Shown piece by piece: positions 45,838 through 54,259 of a stretch of 64,000 nucleotides of DNA. Origin of the DNA: Luminiphilus syltensis NOR5-1B (GTDB taxonomy: Bacteria > Pseudomonadota > Gammaproteobacteria > Pseudomonadales > Halieaceae). Position numbers and translations under genes: made by a program. Numbering within the stretch: the first letter of the stretch is position 1; the number at the start of each line of letters is the position of its first letter. The stretch is taken from the NCBI RefSeq assembly GCF_000158175.1, contig NZ_DS999411.1, positions 2,343 to 66,342 of the forward strand, written 5' to 3'. Below the pieces are notes generated by a model, which ran no database searches, was not told the origin of the DNA, and saw nothing but the letters and a program-made list of their open reading frames with translations.

Positions 45838-47226
45838 TTATTGGCCGGTAAGTTCCTCAATACATTCACTAAACACTTCGAGGTAATAATCAATATCTTT
45901 CGTAGAAGTCGCGGGCGAGACCAGTGCCATATTATGAAATGGTGTCAACAAAACACCTCTGTTTAATGCGTAGAGATGAATAAATTCCTCAATAAAGTCA
46001 TCGCGTGCGGCAGCAGCCTCGGAACCATTTTTTGGCGGCTCAGGACGATAAAGATATTCGACTCTGGCTCCAAAACGCAGGACGTGCCACGGGAGATTAT
46101 TATGCTCAATTACTTTGCTAATCTCAGATCGCAGGCGCTCTGCCAATAAGAATATCCGGTCATATGTTTCCTGGGTCGCAACATTTTCCAGAGTTGCGCG
46201 AATGGCGCGAGCGGTAAGCGCATTCCCCGTGAGTGTGCCTCCAAACCCATAATGGTTTATCCCTGGACCAGCGGTCATTTCCTCGAGCTGGGTAGCAATC
46301 TCGCTGGTCATGCCATACACCGCGCTCGGTATACCACCAGCAAGTACTTTGCCCACTACTAAAAAATCCGGCTCCAACCCATGAAGACCGGTATAACCAC
46401 TCGGCCCAAAGCAGATCGTATGGGTTTCATCGATGACCAAAAGTGTTCCATACTTCTTGCTCAGCTTGCGCATCTCATCGTGGAAACCCTCATCCACAGG
46501 AACCATACCAATATTGGTCATAACAGGTTCGGCAAGTATGCAGGCGACATCTCCGGCTTTAAGAGCGGACTCCAAAGCACCGAGGTCATTGAATTCGATA
46601 CATACGGTCGTTTCAGGGAAGTTCGTCGCATTCGGATGGATACCATGCTGAGGCACCATGTTACCGCTATCTAACTCGACCTGAGTCTCATCAACGGATC
46701 CATGGTATTTACCGTTGAATACCAAAATCTTGTTACGACCTGTGACCATTCGCGCAATTCGGATAGCGAACCGGTTTGCATCCGTAGCAGAAGTAGCAAA
46801 TTGCCAGGTCGGCAATCCGAATCGACCCGCAAGCTCTTTTCCCAGATACACAGCGTCTTCCGACGGCAACATCATGGTGGACCCATGACCTTGAACATAC
46901 TCAGCAATCGCGTTAGCTATAACAGGATTGGCATGTCCAAAGAAAGCACCCGAATCACCAAGGCAGAAGTCGACGTACTTATTATCATCCACGTCGAGTA
47001 ACGAAGTGCCTTTCGCACGCTCAACAAATATAGGATGGGGCCCCGGCCATTGACTCATCCAATGAAGCGGAACCCCATGAATGAAGTGCTCTTTTGTTTC
47101 CGTATAAAGCTCGCCAGATATCGGGTGTTCTTTCAGAAAACGCGCTTTCTCGCGTGACATAAGAGCTTCAATACGCCCCAGATCAACGCCGTGTGTGGGC
47201 GCGCTTACGCTCCGTGCCAATGCCAT
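45838..47226 (-). CDS. class III aminotransferase (glutamate-1-semialdehyde-type fold)
   Basis: A 462-residue PLP enzyme of fold type I. DVDDNKYVDFCLGDSGAFFGHANP is the N-terminal gate region, SATDANRFAIRIARMVTG the PLP phosphate-contact area, LLVIDETHT the aspartate that pairs with the pyridine nitrogen, and VVGKVLAGGIPSAVYG contains the Schiff-base lysine. It resembles glutamate-1-semialdehyde aminomutase-like transaminases. As first gene of an operon with a deacetylase-like and an amidohydrolase gene it is more likely catabolic. GGAGG lies six bases before the ATG; the shared motif is 61 bases upstream. Confidence 0.9.
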   Translation of the reverse strand: MALARSVSAPTHGVDLGRIEALMSREKARFLKEHPISGELYTETKEHFIHGVPLHWMSQWPGPHPIFVERAKGTSLLDVDDNKYVDFCLGDSGAFFGHANPVIANAIAEYVQGHGSTMMLPSEDAVYLGKELAGRFGLPTWQFATSATDANRFAIRIARMVTGRNKILVFNGKYHGSVDETQVELDSGNMVPQHGIHPNATNFPETTVCIEFNDLGALESALKAGDVACILAEPVMTNIGMVPVDEGFHDEMRKLSKKYGTLLVIDETHTICFGPSGYTGLHGLEPDFLVVGKVLAGGIPSAVYGMTSEIATQLEEMTAGPGINHYGFGGTLTGNALTARAIRATLENVATQETYDRIFLLAERLRSEISKVIEHNNLPWHVLRFGARVEYLYRPEPPKNGSEAAAARDDFIEEFIHLYALNRGVLLTPFHNMALVSPATSTKDIDYYLEVFSECIEELTGQ

Positions 47227-47287
47227 CTTCAGCCTCCGACTTCTTCTTTATTCGAGAGGTCAAGTTATGGCAAGCGGATATACTCCA

Positions 47288-47306
47288 CAATCATACAAAA
47301 GTATGA
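47288..47306 (-). promoter_or_regulatory. shared upstream motif, aminotransferase operon
   Basis: On the coding strand: TCATACTTTTG, three bases, GATTG, ending 61 bases before the aminotransferase start. Here the left part is also palindromic on its own (TCATAC-TTTT-GTATGA). Pairs with the copy at 41633-41651. Confidence 0.5.
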
Positions 47307-47483
47307 ATGCGTGTTTTACTCCTATTGTCCACTTCCCCAAATCTAAGACATCGTTAATTGGAGTTTTCTGTGGCAATGAGCACAGACGGCTGCGATGAAG
47401 AAGTTACGATTTACGAAAGCCAGATCATTGTTGTTCTGGAGCGAGTGGATACGGCGAATGAAAGTACGCATCTGGGTTTCGAG

Positions 47484-48821
47484 TCAAATATTCGACCCCT
47501 GACTGCCCTTCGATACCGACTTCAGATCCGCATCACTCATTATAATGTCCTCGTAGCTGCCGCCGGCCGGAATCATCGGATAAACGTTAGACTCCGCCTC
47601 TACGATAACGTCCAATAAATAGGGCTCTTGGGGGTCTCTGAGCATTCTCGCCAATGCATCAGGTAGTTCACCAGGTTTTGATACTCGCTCCGCAGCGACC
47701 CGGTAGCCCTTTGCGATTGTGACAAAATTCGGATAGATATCCAGGTCATCATCGGCTTTTACCCTCATTGGGTCGGACATGTCCGATTCAGCGCGGTGGC
47801 CATCGTAAATCATGTCCTGCCACTGTCGGACCATCCCCAACCACTGGTTGTTGATGACCATGGTTTTTACGCCGATTCCATAGCGATGGCAGGTCGCCAA
47901 CTCCTGAATAGTCATATTCAGTGAGCCATCTCCATCGATGTCAATGACCTGCCGGTCCGACATGCCCACCTTCGCACCGATAGCAGCAGGGAGGCCGTAA
48001 CCCATGGTTCCGAAACCAGAACTTGACAAGAAAGACCGGGGACGCGCTGCCTGATAATGCTGCATCGCCCACATCTGATGCTGGCCAACACCAAGAGTAA
48101 TTATTGCGTCGCCATCAGTCATGTCACTCAGCAAACGAATCGCGTACTGCGGGCTGATACCCTCCGAATCAGGAATATCGAAGGGGTGCGCCTCGCGCAA
48201 TGCATTCAGCTTAGTAACCCAATCATCGTGAAGATACTTGGGCACCGCATCAAGAACCTGCTCGAGCGCTATTTTGAGATCAGCACAAACAGGCATCGTT
48301 ACTGTTTTGTTCTTATTGAGCTCGTGGCGATCAATGTCGATGTGAATAATCTTGCCCGAGCGTATGAACTTGTCAACGTTCCCCGTCACGCGGTCATCAA
48401 AGCGAACGCCCAACGCGAGTACCAGATCAGCTTCATTAATCGCAATATTGGCGTATTTTGATCCGTGCATGCCAAGACAATGCAATGCCAGCCGATGGGT
48501 CGGGGGAAAAAGACCATGACCCATAACAGTGGTCGTCACCGGACAATCAATTTTATCCGCAAGTTGCCGTAGTAGGCGGCCACAGTCAGCGCTGACTAGA
48601 CCGCCTCCCGCATAGATCACGGGTCTACTTGCTTCCGCAATAAGTGTACAGACCTGTTCTAGTTGGGAATCGGTCATACCGCTGGCTGCCTCTTCAGGCG
48701 GCTGAATCCTCGCTGGGATCTGGGGAGCGATATATTGTCCGTCGGCATCTTTCGGATACTGTTGCTGAATATCTTTCGGAATATCGATAAGAACAGGACC
48801 TGGCCGGTTGCCACCCGCCAA
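47484..48821 (-). CDS. ilvB: acetolactate synthase large subunit-like, C-terminal part (after in-frame stop)
   Basis: The C-terminal two thirds of a thiamine-diphosphate enzyme of the acetohydroxyacid synthase type. GGNRPGPVLIDIPKDIQ continues in the same frame as the preceding fragment. The central FAD-like domain has VTTTVMGHGLFPPTHRL and LGVRFDDRVTGN. The ThDP domain has SGFGTMGYGLPAAIGAK and the diphosphate motif DGDGSLNMTIQELATC to NNQWLGMVRQWQ, which is acetolactate-synthase-like. The fragment is separated from the N-terminal part only by TAA at 48831-48833. No small (regulatory) subunit gene follows. Confidence 0.88.
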   Translation of the reverse strand: MAGGNRPGPVLIDIPKDIQQQYPKDADGQYIAPQIPARIQPPEEAASGMTDSQLEQVCTLIAEASRPVIYAGGGLVSADCGRLLRQLADKIDCPVTTTVMGHGLFPPTHRLALHCLGMHGSKYANIAINEADLVLALGVRFDDRVTGNVDKFIRSGKIIHIDIDRHELNKNKTVTMPVCADLKIALEQVLDAVPKYLHDDWVTKLNALREAHPFDIPDSEGISPQYAIRLLSDMTDGDAIITLGVGQHQMWAMQHYQAARPRSFLSSSGFGTMGYGLPAAIGAKVGMSDRQVIDIDGDGSLNMTIQELATCHRYGIGVKTMVINNQWLGMVRQWQDMIYDGHRAESDMSDPMRVKADDDLDIYPNFVTIAKGYRVAAERVSKPGELPDALARMLRDPQEPYLLDVIVEAESNVYPMIPAGGSYEDIIMSDADLKSVSKGSQGSNI

Positions 48822-48830
48822 AAGAAAAGC

Positions 48831-49415
48831 TTAACGAACTATATCCGGTATTTCAGAAACCCGACGAACCAAATAGTTCCGTTTCGTGATCGGTTTGGTG
48901 ATGCTGACAATATCGACCTCCTGAAATGCATTCTTTCCTAGCAGAGACGACGGAACGTTTCCTGTTATGGCGACGATTGATGTTGAATCACTGTTGGCAT
49001 CGGCTATGCCCGTAACCAGATTCGTGGCACCAGGACCCGACGTCGCAAGACAAACCCCTACTTTGCCGGTGGCTCGAGCAAAGCCCTGTGCCGCATGAAC
49101 GGCACCCTGTTCGTGTTCGGTCCGCACGCAACGAATTCCAAATTCCGGTAGAGCATCGAAAATCTCAAGGTTGGCGCCACCAGGGTAACCAAAAAGCGTA
49201 TCCACACCCTCGGCCTGCAACGCAACGGCCAGTAGCTGGGCACCTCGCAAGGCACCGTGACGCTGGTCTGGTTTAAGATCTGACAAGGAGCCGCCAGTGA
49301 CCGTGCTCTCATTCTGATAGGTAATGCTGTCCTCTGCCGGCAACGACTTGGATTCTTCAGATTTGATGATGACGGCCCTCTGATCGCTTCTGAAAACGCT
49401 CCTCTGCCAACTCAT
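48831..49415 (-). CDS. ilvB: acetolactate synthase large subunit-like, N-terminal part (premature stop)
   Basis: The N-terminal pyrimidine-binding domain, with the catalytic glutamate in RTEHEQGAVHAAQGFARATG and LFGYPGGANLEIFD. It ends with SEIPDIVR followed by TAA; the same frame continues as AFLLAGGNRPGPV, so one C-to-T change in a glutamine codon (CAA) explains the stop. The gene overlaps the end of the leucine dehydrogenase gene by 59 bases if the first ATG is used, giving about 55 residues of N-terminal extension before the usual ALS start (RGAQLLAVALQAEG); the true start may be a later non-ATG codon. Without the stop the product would be about 643 residues. Confidence 0.88.
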   Translation of the reverse strand: MSWQRSVFRSDQRAVIIKSEESKSLPAEDSITYQNESTVTGGSLSDLKPDQRHGALRGAQLLAVALQAEGVDTLFGYPGGANLEIFDALPEFGIRCVRTEHEQGAVHAAQGFARATGKVGVCLATSGPGATNLVTGIADANSDSTSIVAITGNVPSSLLGKNAFQEVDIVSITKPITKRNYLVRRVSEIPDIVR

Positions 49416-50433
49416 CGGCTACCCGGGCAGTAGAACGACCACTTTCGTCTGCTCGTCGAAATAACTCAGCCAGGGTGTCGGAGATGGAGTCAAGATGTCG
49501 ACGTTTACCCTCTTGATCCCCGCCTGCTCTCTCGTAGGCAATATCGATAATGCCGCCGGCGTTAATTGCATAGTCCGGAACACACAAAATACCGCGCTTT
49601 TGAAGCCTGTTACCGTGCAATGGGCTCGACAGCTGGTTATTCGCGGCGCCTGCGACGACGGCTGCTTTTATCTGCATTACGGTTCGGTCGTTAATCGCGC
49701 CGCCCAGTGCACAGGGCGAATAAACATCAACCTCAGTCCGATGTATTTCTTCTACTGACACCACGCGGGCATCGAATTCGCGGACAGCGCATTCACAGTT
49801 GTCCGCGAACACATCAGCCACGTACAGCGAAGCGCCCGCCTCATACAATAATGCGCCAAGACGGTAACCTACGTTGCCGACTCCCTGTATCGCTATGCGC
49901 ATGCCGGCCAGATTATCGGAACCAAATCGATGTCGCACCGCTGCTTTGATGCCCACAAACATTCCGTATGCCGTGGAGGGTGATGGGTCACCACCATGCT
50001 CAGAGCCCTCTACAACACCTGCAACCCATTGGGTTCGTTCATTCATGACACGCATATCTGCCACACCGGTCCCGGAGTCCTCGGCGATGATATAAGAAAC
50101 GTTGAGGTTGTTGACGTAATCACCCATGGCAAGTAGCAAGTCTCGTGACTTGTCGCTACGGGGGTCACCAATAATCACCGATTTCCCGCCACCGATATCC
50201 AAATTGGCCAGCGCCGCCTTGTAGGTTTGCCCACGTGATAAACGCAAGACATCAGCTAACGCCGCCGCCTCGTCACCATAAGTCCACATGCGACATCCGC
50301 CGAGAGCGGGGCCACGGTTGGTATTGTGTACCGCGATAAAACCTCTAAGACCGCTGCCCTCATCGACGCAGCGCACGACCTCTTCATGGTGATCAAAGTC
50401 CGGGAGGGAGGTGTAGTTCATAATGCTCATCAT
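49357..50433 (-). CDS. leucine/phenylalanine/valine dehydrogenase
   Basis: A 358-residue NAD-dependent amino acid dehydrogenase that oxidatively deaminates leucine, valine or isoleucine to 2-oxo acids. Start at 50433, where AGGA lies five bases before tandem ATGs. The N-terminal domain has GPALGGCRMWTYGDEAAALA and the catalytic lysine region ALANLDIGGGKSVI; the Rossmann motif is IQGVGNVGYRLGALL. It follows bkdB by 78 bases on the same strand and supplies substrates to the Bkd complex. Confidence 0.93.
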   Translation of the reverse strand: MMSIMNYTSLPDFDHHEEVVRCVDEGSGLRGFIAVHNTNRGPALGGCRMWTYGDEAAALADVLRLSRGQTYKAALANLDIGGGKSVIIGDPRSDKSRDLLLAMGDYVNNLNVSYIIAEDSGTGVADMRVMNERTQWVAGVVEGSEHGGDPSPSTAYGMFVGIKAAVRHRFGSDNLAGMRIAIQGVGNVGYRLGALLYEAGASLYVADVFADNCECAVREFDARVVSVEEIHRTEVDVYSPCALGGAINDRTVMQIKAAVVAGAANNQLSSPLHGNRLQKRGILCVPDYAINAGGIIDIAYERAGGDQEGKRRHLDSISDTLAELFRRADESGRSTARVADELAEERFQKRSEGRHHQI

Positions 50434-50511
50434 TGATGTCCTAAACTTTCTGCTCTTGTTGATCATTGGCATGTAATTGAAAAAATATTCGAATGCCACC
50501 AGATTTGGTGC

Positions 50512-51801
50512 TCAGACAAAAATCGCACCAGGATTTTCGATAAAGCTCTTAAGCAACTGAATCATCTGTGCGCCGTCATAACCATCGACAATTCGATGAT
50601 CGAAAGACCCGGACAGATTCATCATAGTTCGAATCACCACCTGCTCATCGATAACCACTGCACGCCGCTGCATTTTGTTCACACCAATGATGGTGGTCTC
50701 CGGGGCATTAATGATGGGGGTGGTTGCGATACCGCCAATGGCACCGAGGCTGGTGATCGTGATGGTCGAGCCCGACAGTTCCGCGGGCTTTGCCTTACCC
50801 GCTCTCGCCACTCCCGACACTCTCGATAACTCCGCTGCAATCTGCCACACGTCCTGCTCCTCACAATGCCGAACAACGGGCACCATAAGCCCGGCGTCAG
50901 TCATCGTCGCAAAACCAACGTGCACCGCGTCATACTCAGAAAGCAGCTCTTTTTCGCTGTCGAAGCGAGCGTTGCAGTGCGGAAACTGAGGCAGAACTCT
51001 GACCAGTGCCGCGGTCAGAAACGGAAGCAGAGTCAGCTTTGGTTGATCCTCGGTGCGATGGGCATTCAGATGCGCTCTCAACGCCTCGATCTGAGTGACA
51101 TCGACCTCTTCAATATACGAGTAGTGCGGTATATTCCGCTTGGCATCCAACATTTTTTGGGCGATAACCCGGCGCATGCCACTGATGCTTTTTTCGTGCA
51201 CGGCGACCCGCCTCGAGGATTCCTGACCCGTGACAAGCTCTCCACCGGCGGCCAGAAATGCCTCAAAGTCCTTATGCTGGATTCTTCCGCCAGGCCCGGT
51301 TCCGGGCACATCGATGAGGTTGACTCCCGCTTCCCGCGCCCGATGCCGCAGCGAGGGCGACGCCAGTACCTGACGAAACGCGGGGTCTCCTTCAGGGGTC
51401 TCCGTGGTAAAGCCAGCGGGATCGGAACGCGGTACAACCGCCGACGGTTTGGACTCCTTGGAACCCCCTTGTTGACTCTCAGGCGCGGGCTGCGCCGGGC
51501 TCGACGCTACCTCGTCTTCAGGCTCCTCGTTTGCCCCTTCAGGCTCCTCGTTTGAAGACCCCGCGGTGTCAAAGCACACCAGCTCGACACCCACCGCGAG
51601 CACCTCGCCCGCAGGGCAGCCCAAGGCAAGGATCGTGCCGGCTACCGGCGCCGTGATCTCTACAACGGCCTTTTCGGTTTGGACATCGGCGATGTGCTGA
51701 TCCTCGTCGACACGATCACCCACCTCGACGTACCACGCCGAAACCTCAGACTCGACAATACCCTCCCCCAGGTCGGGGAGCTTAAACGAATACGTGCTCA
51801 C
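50512..51801 (-). CDS. bkdB: branched-chain 2-oxo acid dehydrogenase E2 (dihydrolipoyl acyltransferase)
   Basis: About 429 residues. GTG at 51801 is chosen because GAGGAGG sits five bases upstream and VSTYSFKLPDLGEG is the usual E2 N-terminus; a longer frame extends into bkdA2. Domains: lipoyl domain with lipoyl lysine in VQTEKAVVEITAPV near residue 40, an acidic/proline-rich linker with two EEPEGANEEPE-type repeats, a peripheral subunit-binding domain (SPSLRHRAREAGVNLIDVPG), and the acyltransferase domain ending with the catalytic SFDHRIVDGYDGAQ. It follows the E1-beta gene closely. No E3 (lipoamide dehydrogenase) gene is in the operon. Confidence 0.94.
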   Translation of the reverse strand: MSTYSFKLPDLGEGIVESEVSAWYVEVGDRVDEDQHIADVQTEKAVVEITAPVAGTILALGCPAGEVLAVGVELVCFDTAGSSNEEPEGANEEPEDEVASSPAQPAPESQQGGSKESKPSAVVPRSDPAGFTTETPEGDPAFRQVLASPSLRHRAREAGVNLIDVPGTGPGGRIQHKDFEAFLAAGGELVTGQESSRRVAVHEKSISGMRRVIAQKMLDAKRNIPHYSYIEEVDVTQIEALRAHLNAHRTEDQPKLTLLPFLTAALVRVLPQFPHCNARFDSEKELLSEYDAVHVGFATMTDAGLMVPVVRHCEEQDVWQIAAELSRVSGVARAGKAKPAELSGSTITITSLGAIGGIATTPIINAPETTIIGVNKMQRRAVVIDEQVVIRTMMNLSGSFDHRIVDGYDGAQMIQLLKSFIENPGAIFV

Positions 51802-51811
51802 ACCCGCCTCC

Positions 51812-52834
51812 TCAGTCACATTCAATAGCGCGTTGCATGGCCGCCGAAATACGAGCCTGTCCAGGAAAGTATTCCCATTCGTAGGCGTGTGGGTAAGGCG
51901 TATCCCAGCCGGTGACTCGCTCGATCGGAGCACGCAGATACCAAAAACACTCTTCCTGGATCTCGCTCACGAGCTCTGCTCCAAAACCACTGGTCCGCGT
52001 CGCCTCATGCACCACAACGCAGCGTCCGGTCTTGCGCACCGATTCGACAATCGCCTCGGTGTCCAAGGGCAGTAGCGTTCGCAAATCAATAAGCTCGGCA
52101 TCGATACCACTATTTTCGATCGCGGCATCGGCCACGTGGACCATGGTTCCATAAGCCAGCACCGTAACTGCACCGCCGCGGCGAAGCACATTGGCCTTAC
52201 CCAGTGGAACCGTGTAATGCCCGTTGGGCACTTCACCCATGGGGTGCTTTGTCCAGCTATTGGGTCCGGAGCTGGGCTCGTTATGGCCGTAAAACGGACC
52301 GTTGTAAATACGCTTGGGCTCGAAAAAAACGACCGGATCGTCATCTTCTATTGCACTGATCAGCAATCCTTTCGCATCGTAGGGATTAGACGGCATCACC
52401 GTTTTCAGGCCGCAAACGTGGGTGAAAATTCCTTCCGGGCTCTGCGAATGGGTTTGTCCGCCGCGTATACCACCGTCACAGGGCGCACGAATAACAACAG
52501 GTGCCCAGAATTCGCCACCGCTACGATGACGCAGCCGCGCCAACTCTGAAATGATCTGATCGATGGCCGGATAGATGTAATCCGCAAACTGCATTTCAAC
52601 CACGGGCCGCAGACCATTAACCCCCATACCCACGGCCGCCGCGACAATGCCGCCTTCGGCAATCGGCGTATCCAGCGCGCGATGCGCACCGTATTTCTCG
52701 TACAACCCTTCCGTACAGCGGAAGACGCCACCAAAAAAACCCACATCCTCGCCCATCACCAAAACGCTGGGATCAGCCTCCATCGTGCAATCCAGAGCCG
52801 ACTGGATGGCCTGCACCATACTCATTGCAGTCAT
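51812..52834 (-). CDS. bkdA2: branched-chain 2-oxo acid dehydrogenase E1 beta subunit
   Basis: A complete 340-residue transketolase-like subunit. ALDTPIAEGGIVAAAVGMGVNG, VEMQFADYIYPAIDQIISELAR and PCDGGIRGGQTHSQSPEG are diagnostic for E1-beta; the C-terminal domain includes SVRKTGRCVVVHEATRTSGFG. It overlaps bkdA1 by four bases (ATGA). Together with E1-alpha it decarboxylates branched 2-oxo acids with thiamine diphosphate. Confidence 0.95.
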   Translation of the reverse strand: MTAMSMVQAIQSALDCTMEADPSVLVMGEDVGFFGGVFRCTEGLYEKYGAHRALDTPIAEGGIVAAAVGMGVNGLRPVVEMQFADYIYPAIDQIISELARLRHRSGGEFWAPVVIRAPCDGGIRGGQTHSQSPEGIFTHVCGLKTVMPSNPYDAKGLLISAIEDDDPVVFFEPKRIYNGPFYGHNEPSSGPNSWTKHPMGEVPNGHYTVPLGKANVLRRGGAVTVLAYGTMVHVADAAIENSGIDAELIDLRTLLPLDTEAIVESVRKTGRCVVVHEATRTSGFGAELVSEIQEECFWYLRAPIERVTGWDTPYPHAYEWEYFPGQARISAAMQRAIECD

Positions 52835-54069
52835 GACCCCGACTCCAATTGCTTGCGCTGTTTGAGTAGGTGTGGGGGCATCTCTTTAAACACATCTTCA
52901 AACATCGATTCGACGGGCCAATGCGGCCCGCTCTCGAGACTCCCGTAACCGATAGCCTCTTTCCAGTCGCGCGTCACAGAATCTGCCAACTCGGCCTCAA
53001 GCGCAGCGTGCCGATCGAGATCCCACGCACCCAGGGTAATCAGGTGTTGTTTGAGTCGCGCTATCGGGTCGCCAAGTGGCCAGAGTCGCGCTTCATCCTC
53101 TGCTCGGTACCCGGCAGGATTGTCACTCGTGGAATGACCTTCCGCGCGATAGGTGAAGTGCTCGATAAAAGTGGGACCGTGGCCCTGCCGAGCGCGCTCT
53201 GCAGCCCACTCGGTGACAGCGTAGACGGCAAGAAAGTCATTGCCATCTACCCGAACACTGGGAATGTGATAGCCAATCCCACGCGCCGCAAACGTAGTAC
53301 CGGTGGACGCAAAGCTCTGCGGTGTGGAGATGGCCCATTGATTGTTAACGACGTTGAGCAGCACGGGGGCTTTGTAGGTCGCGGCGAAGAGCATGGCGTA
53401 GTGCACATCGGCTTCGGCGGTGCTGCCATCACCGACCCAGGCGGACGCAATATGCTCCTCTCCCTTGTAGGCCGAGGCCATCGCCCAGCCCGCAGCCTGA
53501 CTGTACTGCGTCGCGAGGTTGCCCGAGATACTGAAGAAGTTGCCCTCTTTCCAGCTGTAGAAGACAGGCATCTGGCGACCCTTCAGGTTGTCGCGAGCAT
53601 TCGATATGCAATGACACATCATGTCGACAACGGATCTGCCGCGAACAAATAACAGGCCCTGTTGTCGGTAGGACGGAAACAGCATGTCACCCGGATTCAG
53701 CGCCATTGCCTGGGCAACGGCCACCGCTTCTTCGCCGGTACACTTCACGTAAAAAGACAGTTGCCCCTGGCGTTGCATCCGGAACATCCGCTCGTCGTAA
53801 GCGCGGACGTGCATCATGTGACGCAGACCTTCAATAAGACGCTCGACAGAAAGATCCGGCAACCAATCCCCAGCAGCGCAACCGCCATCATCGAGAACAC
53901 GCACCAGTCCAAGGGCAAGATCGTAGGTCTCCTCTGCGGTAATCACGCCTTCGGGCTTCGCCGGTGACGCCTTGGCTTCGGGAATATGAAGCTGGGAGAA
54001 ATCCGGGACTTCTCCGGGACGAGACGAAGCAACGGGAACAAACAATCGAGATGGCGAAGAGGTTTTCAT
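52831..54069 (-). CDS. bkdA1: branched-chain 2-oxo acid dehydrogenase E1 alpha subunit
   Basis: About 412 residues from ATG at 54069, which has AGGAG seven bases upstream; the longer frame upstream is not family sequence. The thiamine-diphosphate motif is GDGSTAEADVHYAMLFAATY to NNQWAISTPQ, and the phosphorylation-loop-like region is TYRAEGHSTSDNPAGYR. It heads the operon bkdA1-bkdA2-bkdB-leucine dehydrogenase-ilvB, divergent from an Lrp-type regulator gene 190 bases away. Confidence 0.95.
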   Translation of the reverse strand: MKTSSPSRLFVPVASSRPGEVPDFSQLHIPEAKASPAKPEGVITAEETYDLALGLVRVLDDGGCAAGDWLPDLSVERLIEGLRHMMHVRAYDERMFRMQRQGQLSFYVKCTGEEAVAVAQAMALNPGDMLFPSYRQQGLLFVRGRSVVDMMCHCISNARDNLKGRQMPVFYSWKEGNFFSISGNLATQYSQAAGWAMASAYKGEEHIASAWVGDGSTAEADVHYAMLFAATYKAPVLLNVVNNQWAISTPQSFASTGTTFAARGIGYHIPSVRVDGNDFLAVYAVTEWAAERARQGHGPTFIEHFTYRAEGHSTSDNPAGYRAEDEARLWPLGDPIARLKQHLITLGAWDLDRHAALEAELADSVTRDWKEAIGYGSLESGPHWPVESMFEDVFKEMPPHLLKQRKQLESGS

Positions 54070-54208
54070 TCTTTTTCTCCTGGGGACGGCGCCCTTTCCG
54101 GAGAATGGGGGCCCGTTTCCACACATCCGCGACTCCACCTCCTACTCACTAGCGTAGCAAGAGGCGAACAAAGTAATTATGCTTTCTTTCCCCCATTTTT
54201 CCACTTTA

Positions 54209-54225
54209 AGGTATATTTATTACCT
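54209..54225. promoter_or_regulatory. candidate Lrp/BkdR-type operator
   Basis: AGGTA-N7-TACCT inverted repeat within a very AT-rich region between divergent bkdA1 and the Lrp-type regulator gene. Position and AT-rich spacer suit an Lrp/AsnC binding site. Confidence 0.45.
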
Positions 54226-54259
54226 ATATCCGACTAATAATTATATATTTTTTGGAATA

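Noticed and set aside
48831-48833. Stop-codon recoding in the acetolactate synthase gene
   Set aside because: The codon is TAA, which is not used for selenocysteine or pyrrolysine; a point mutation or base-call error is simpler.
49357-50499. Longer leucine dehydrogenase start at 50499
   Set aside because: The first 22 codons are not family-like, and a clear ribosome-binding site precedes the tandem ATG at 50433.
54179-54259. N-terminal extension of the BkdR-like regulator
   Set aside because: The sequence is AT-rich promoter DNA with a candidate operator and gives a hydrophobic, non-family peptide.
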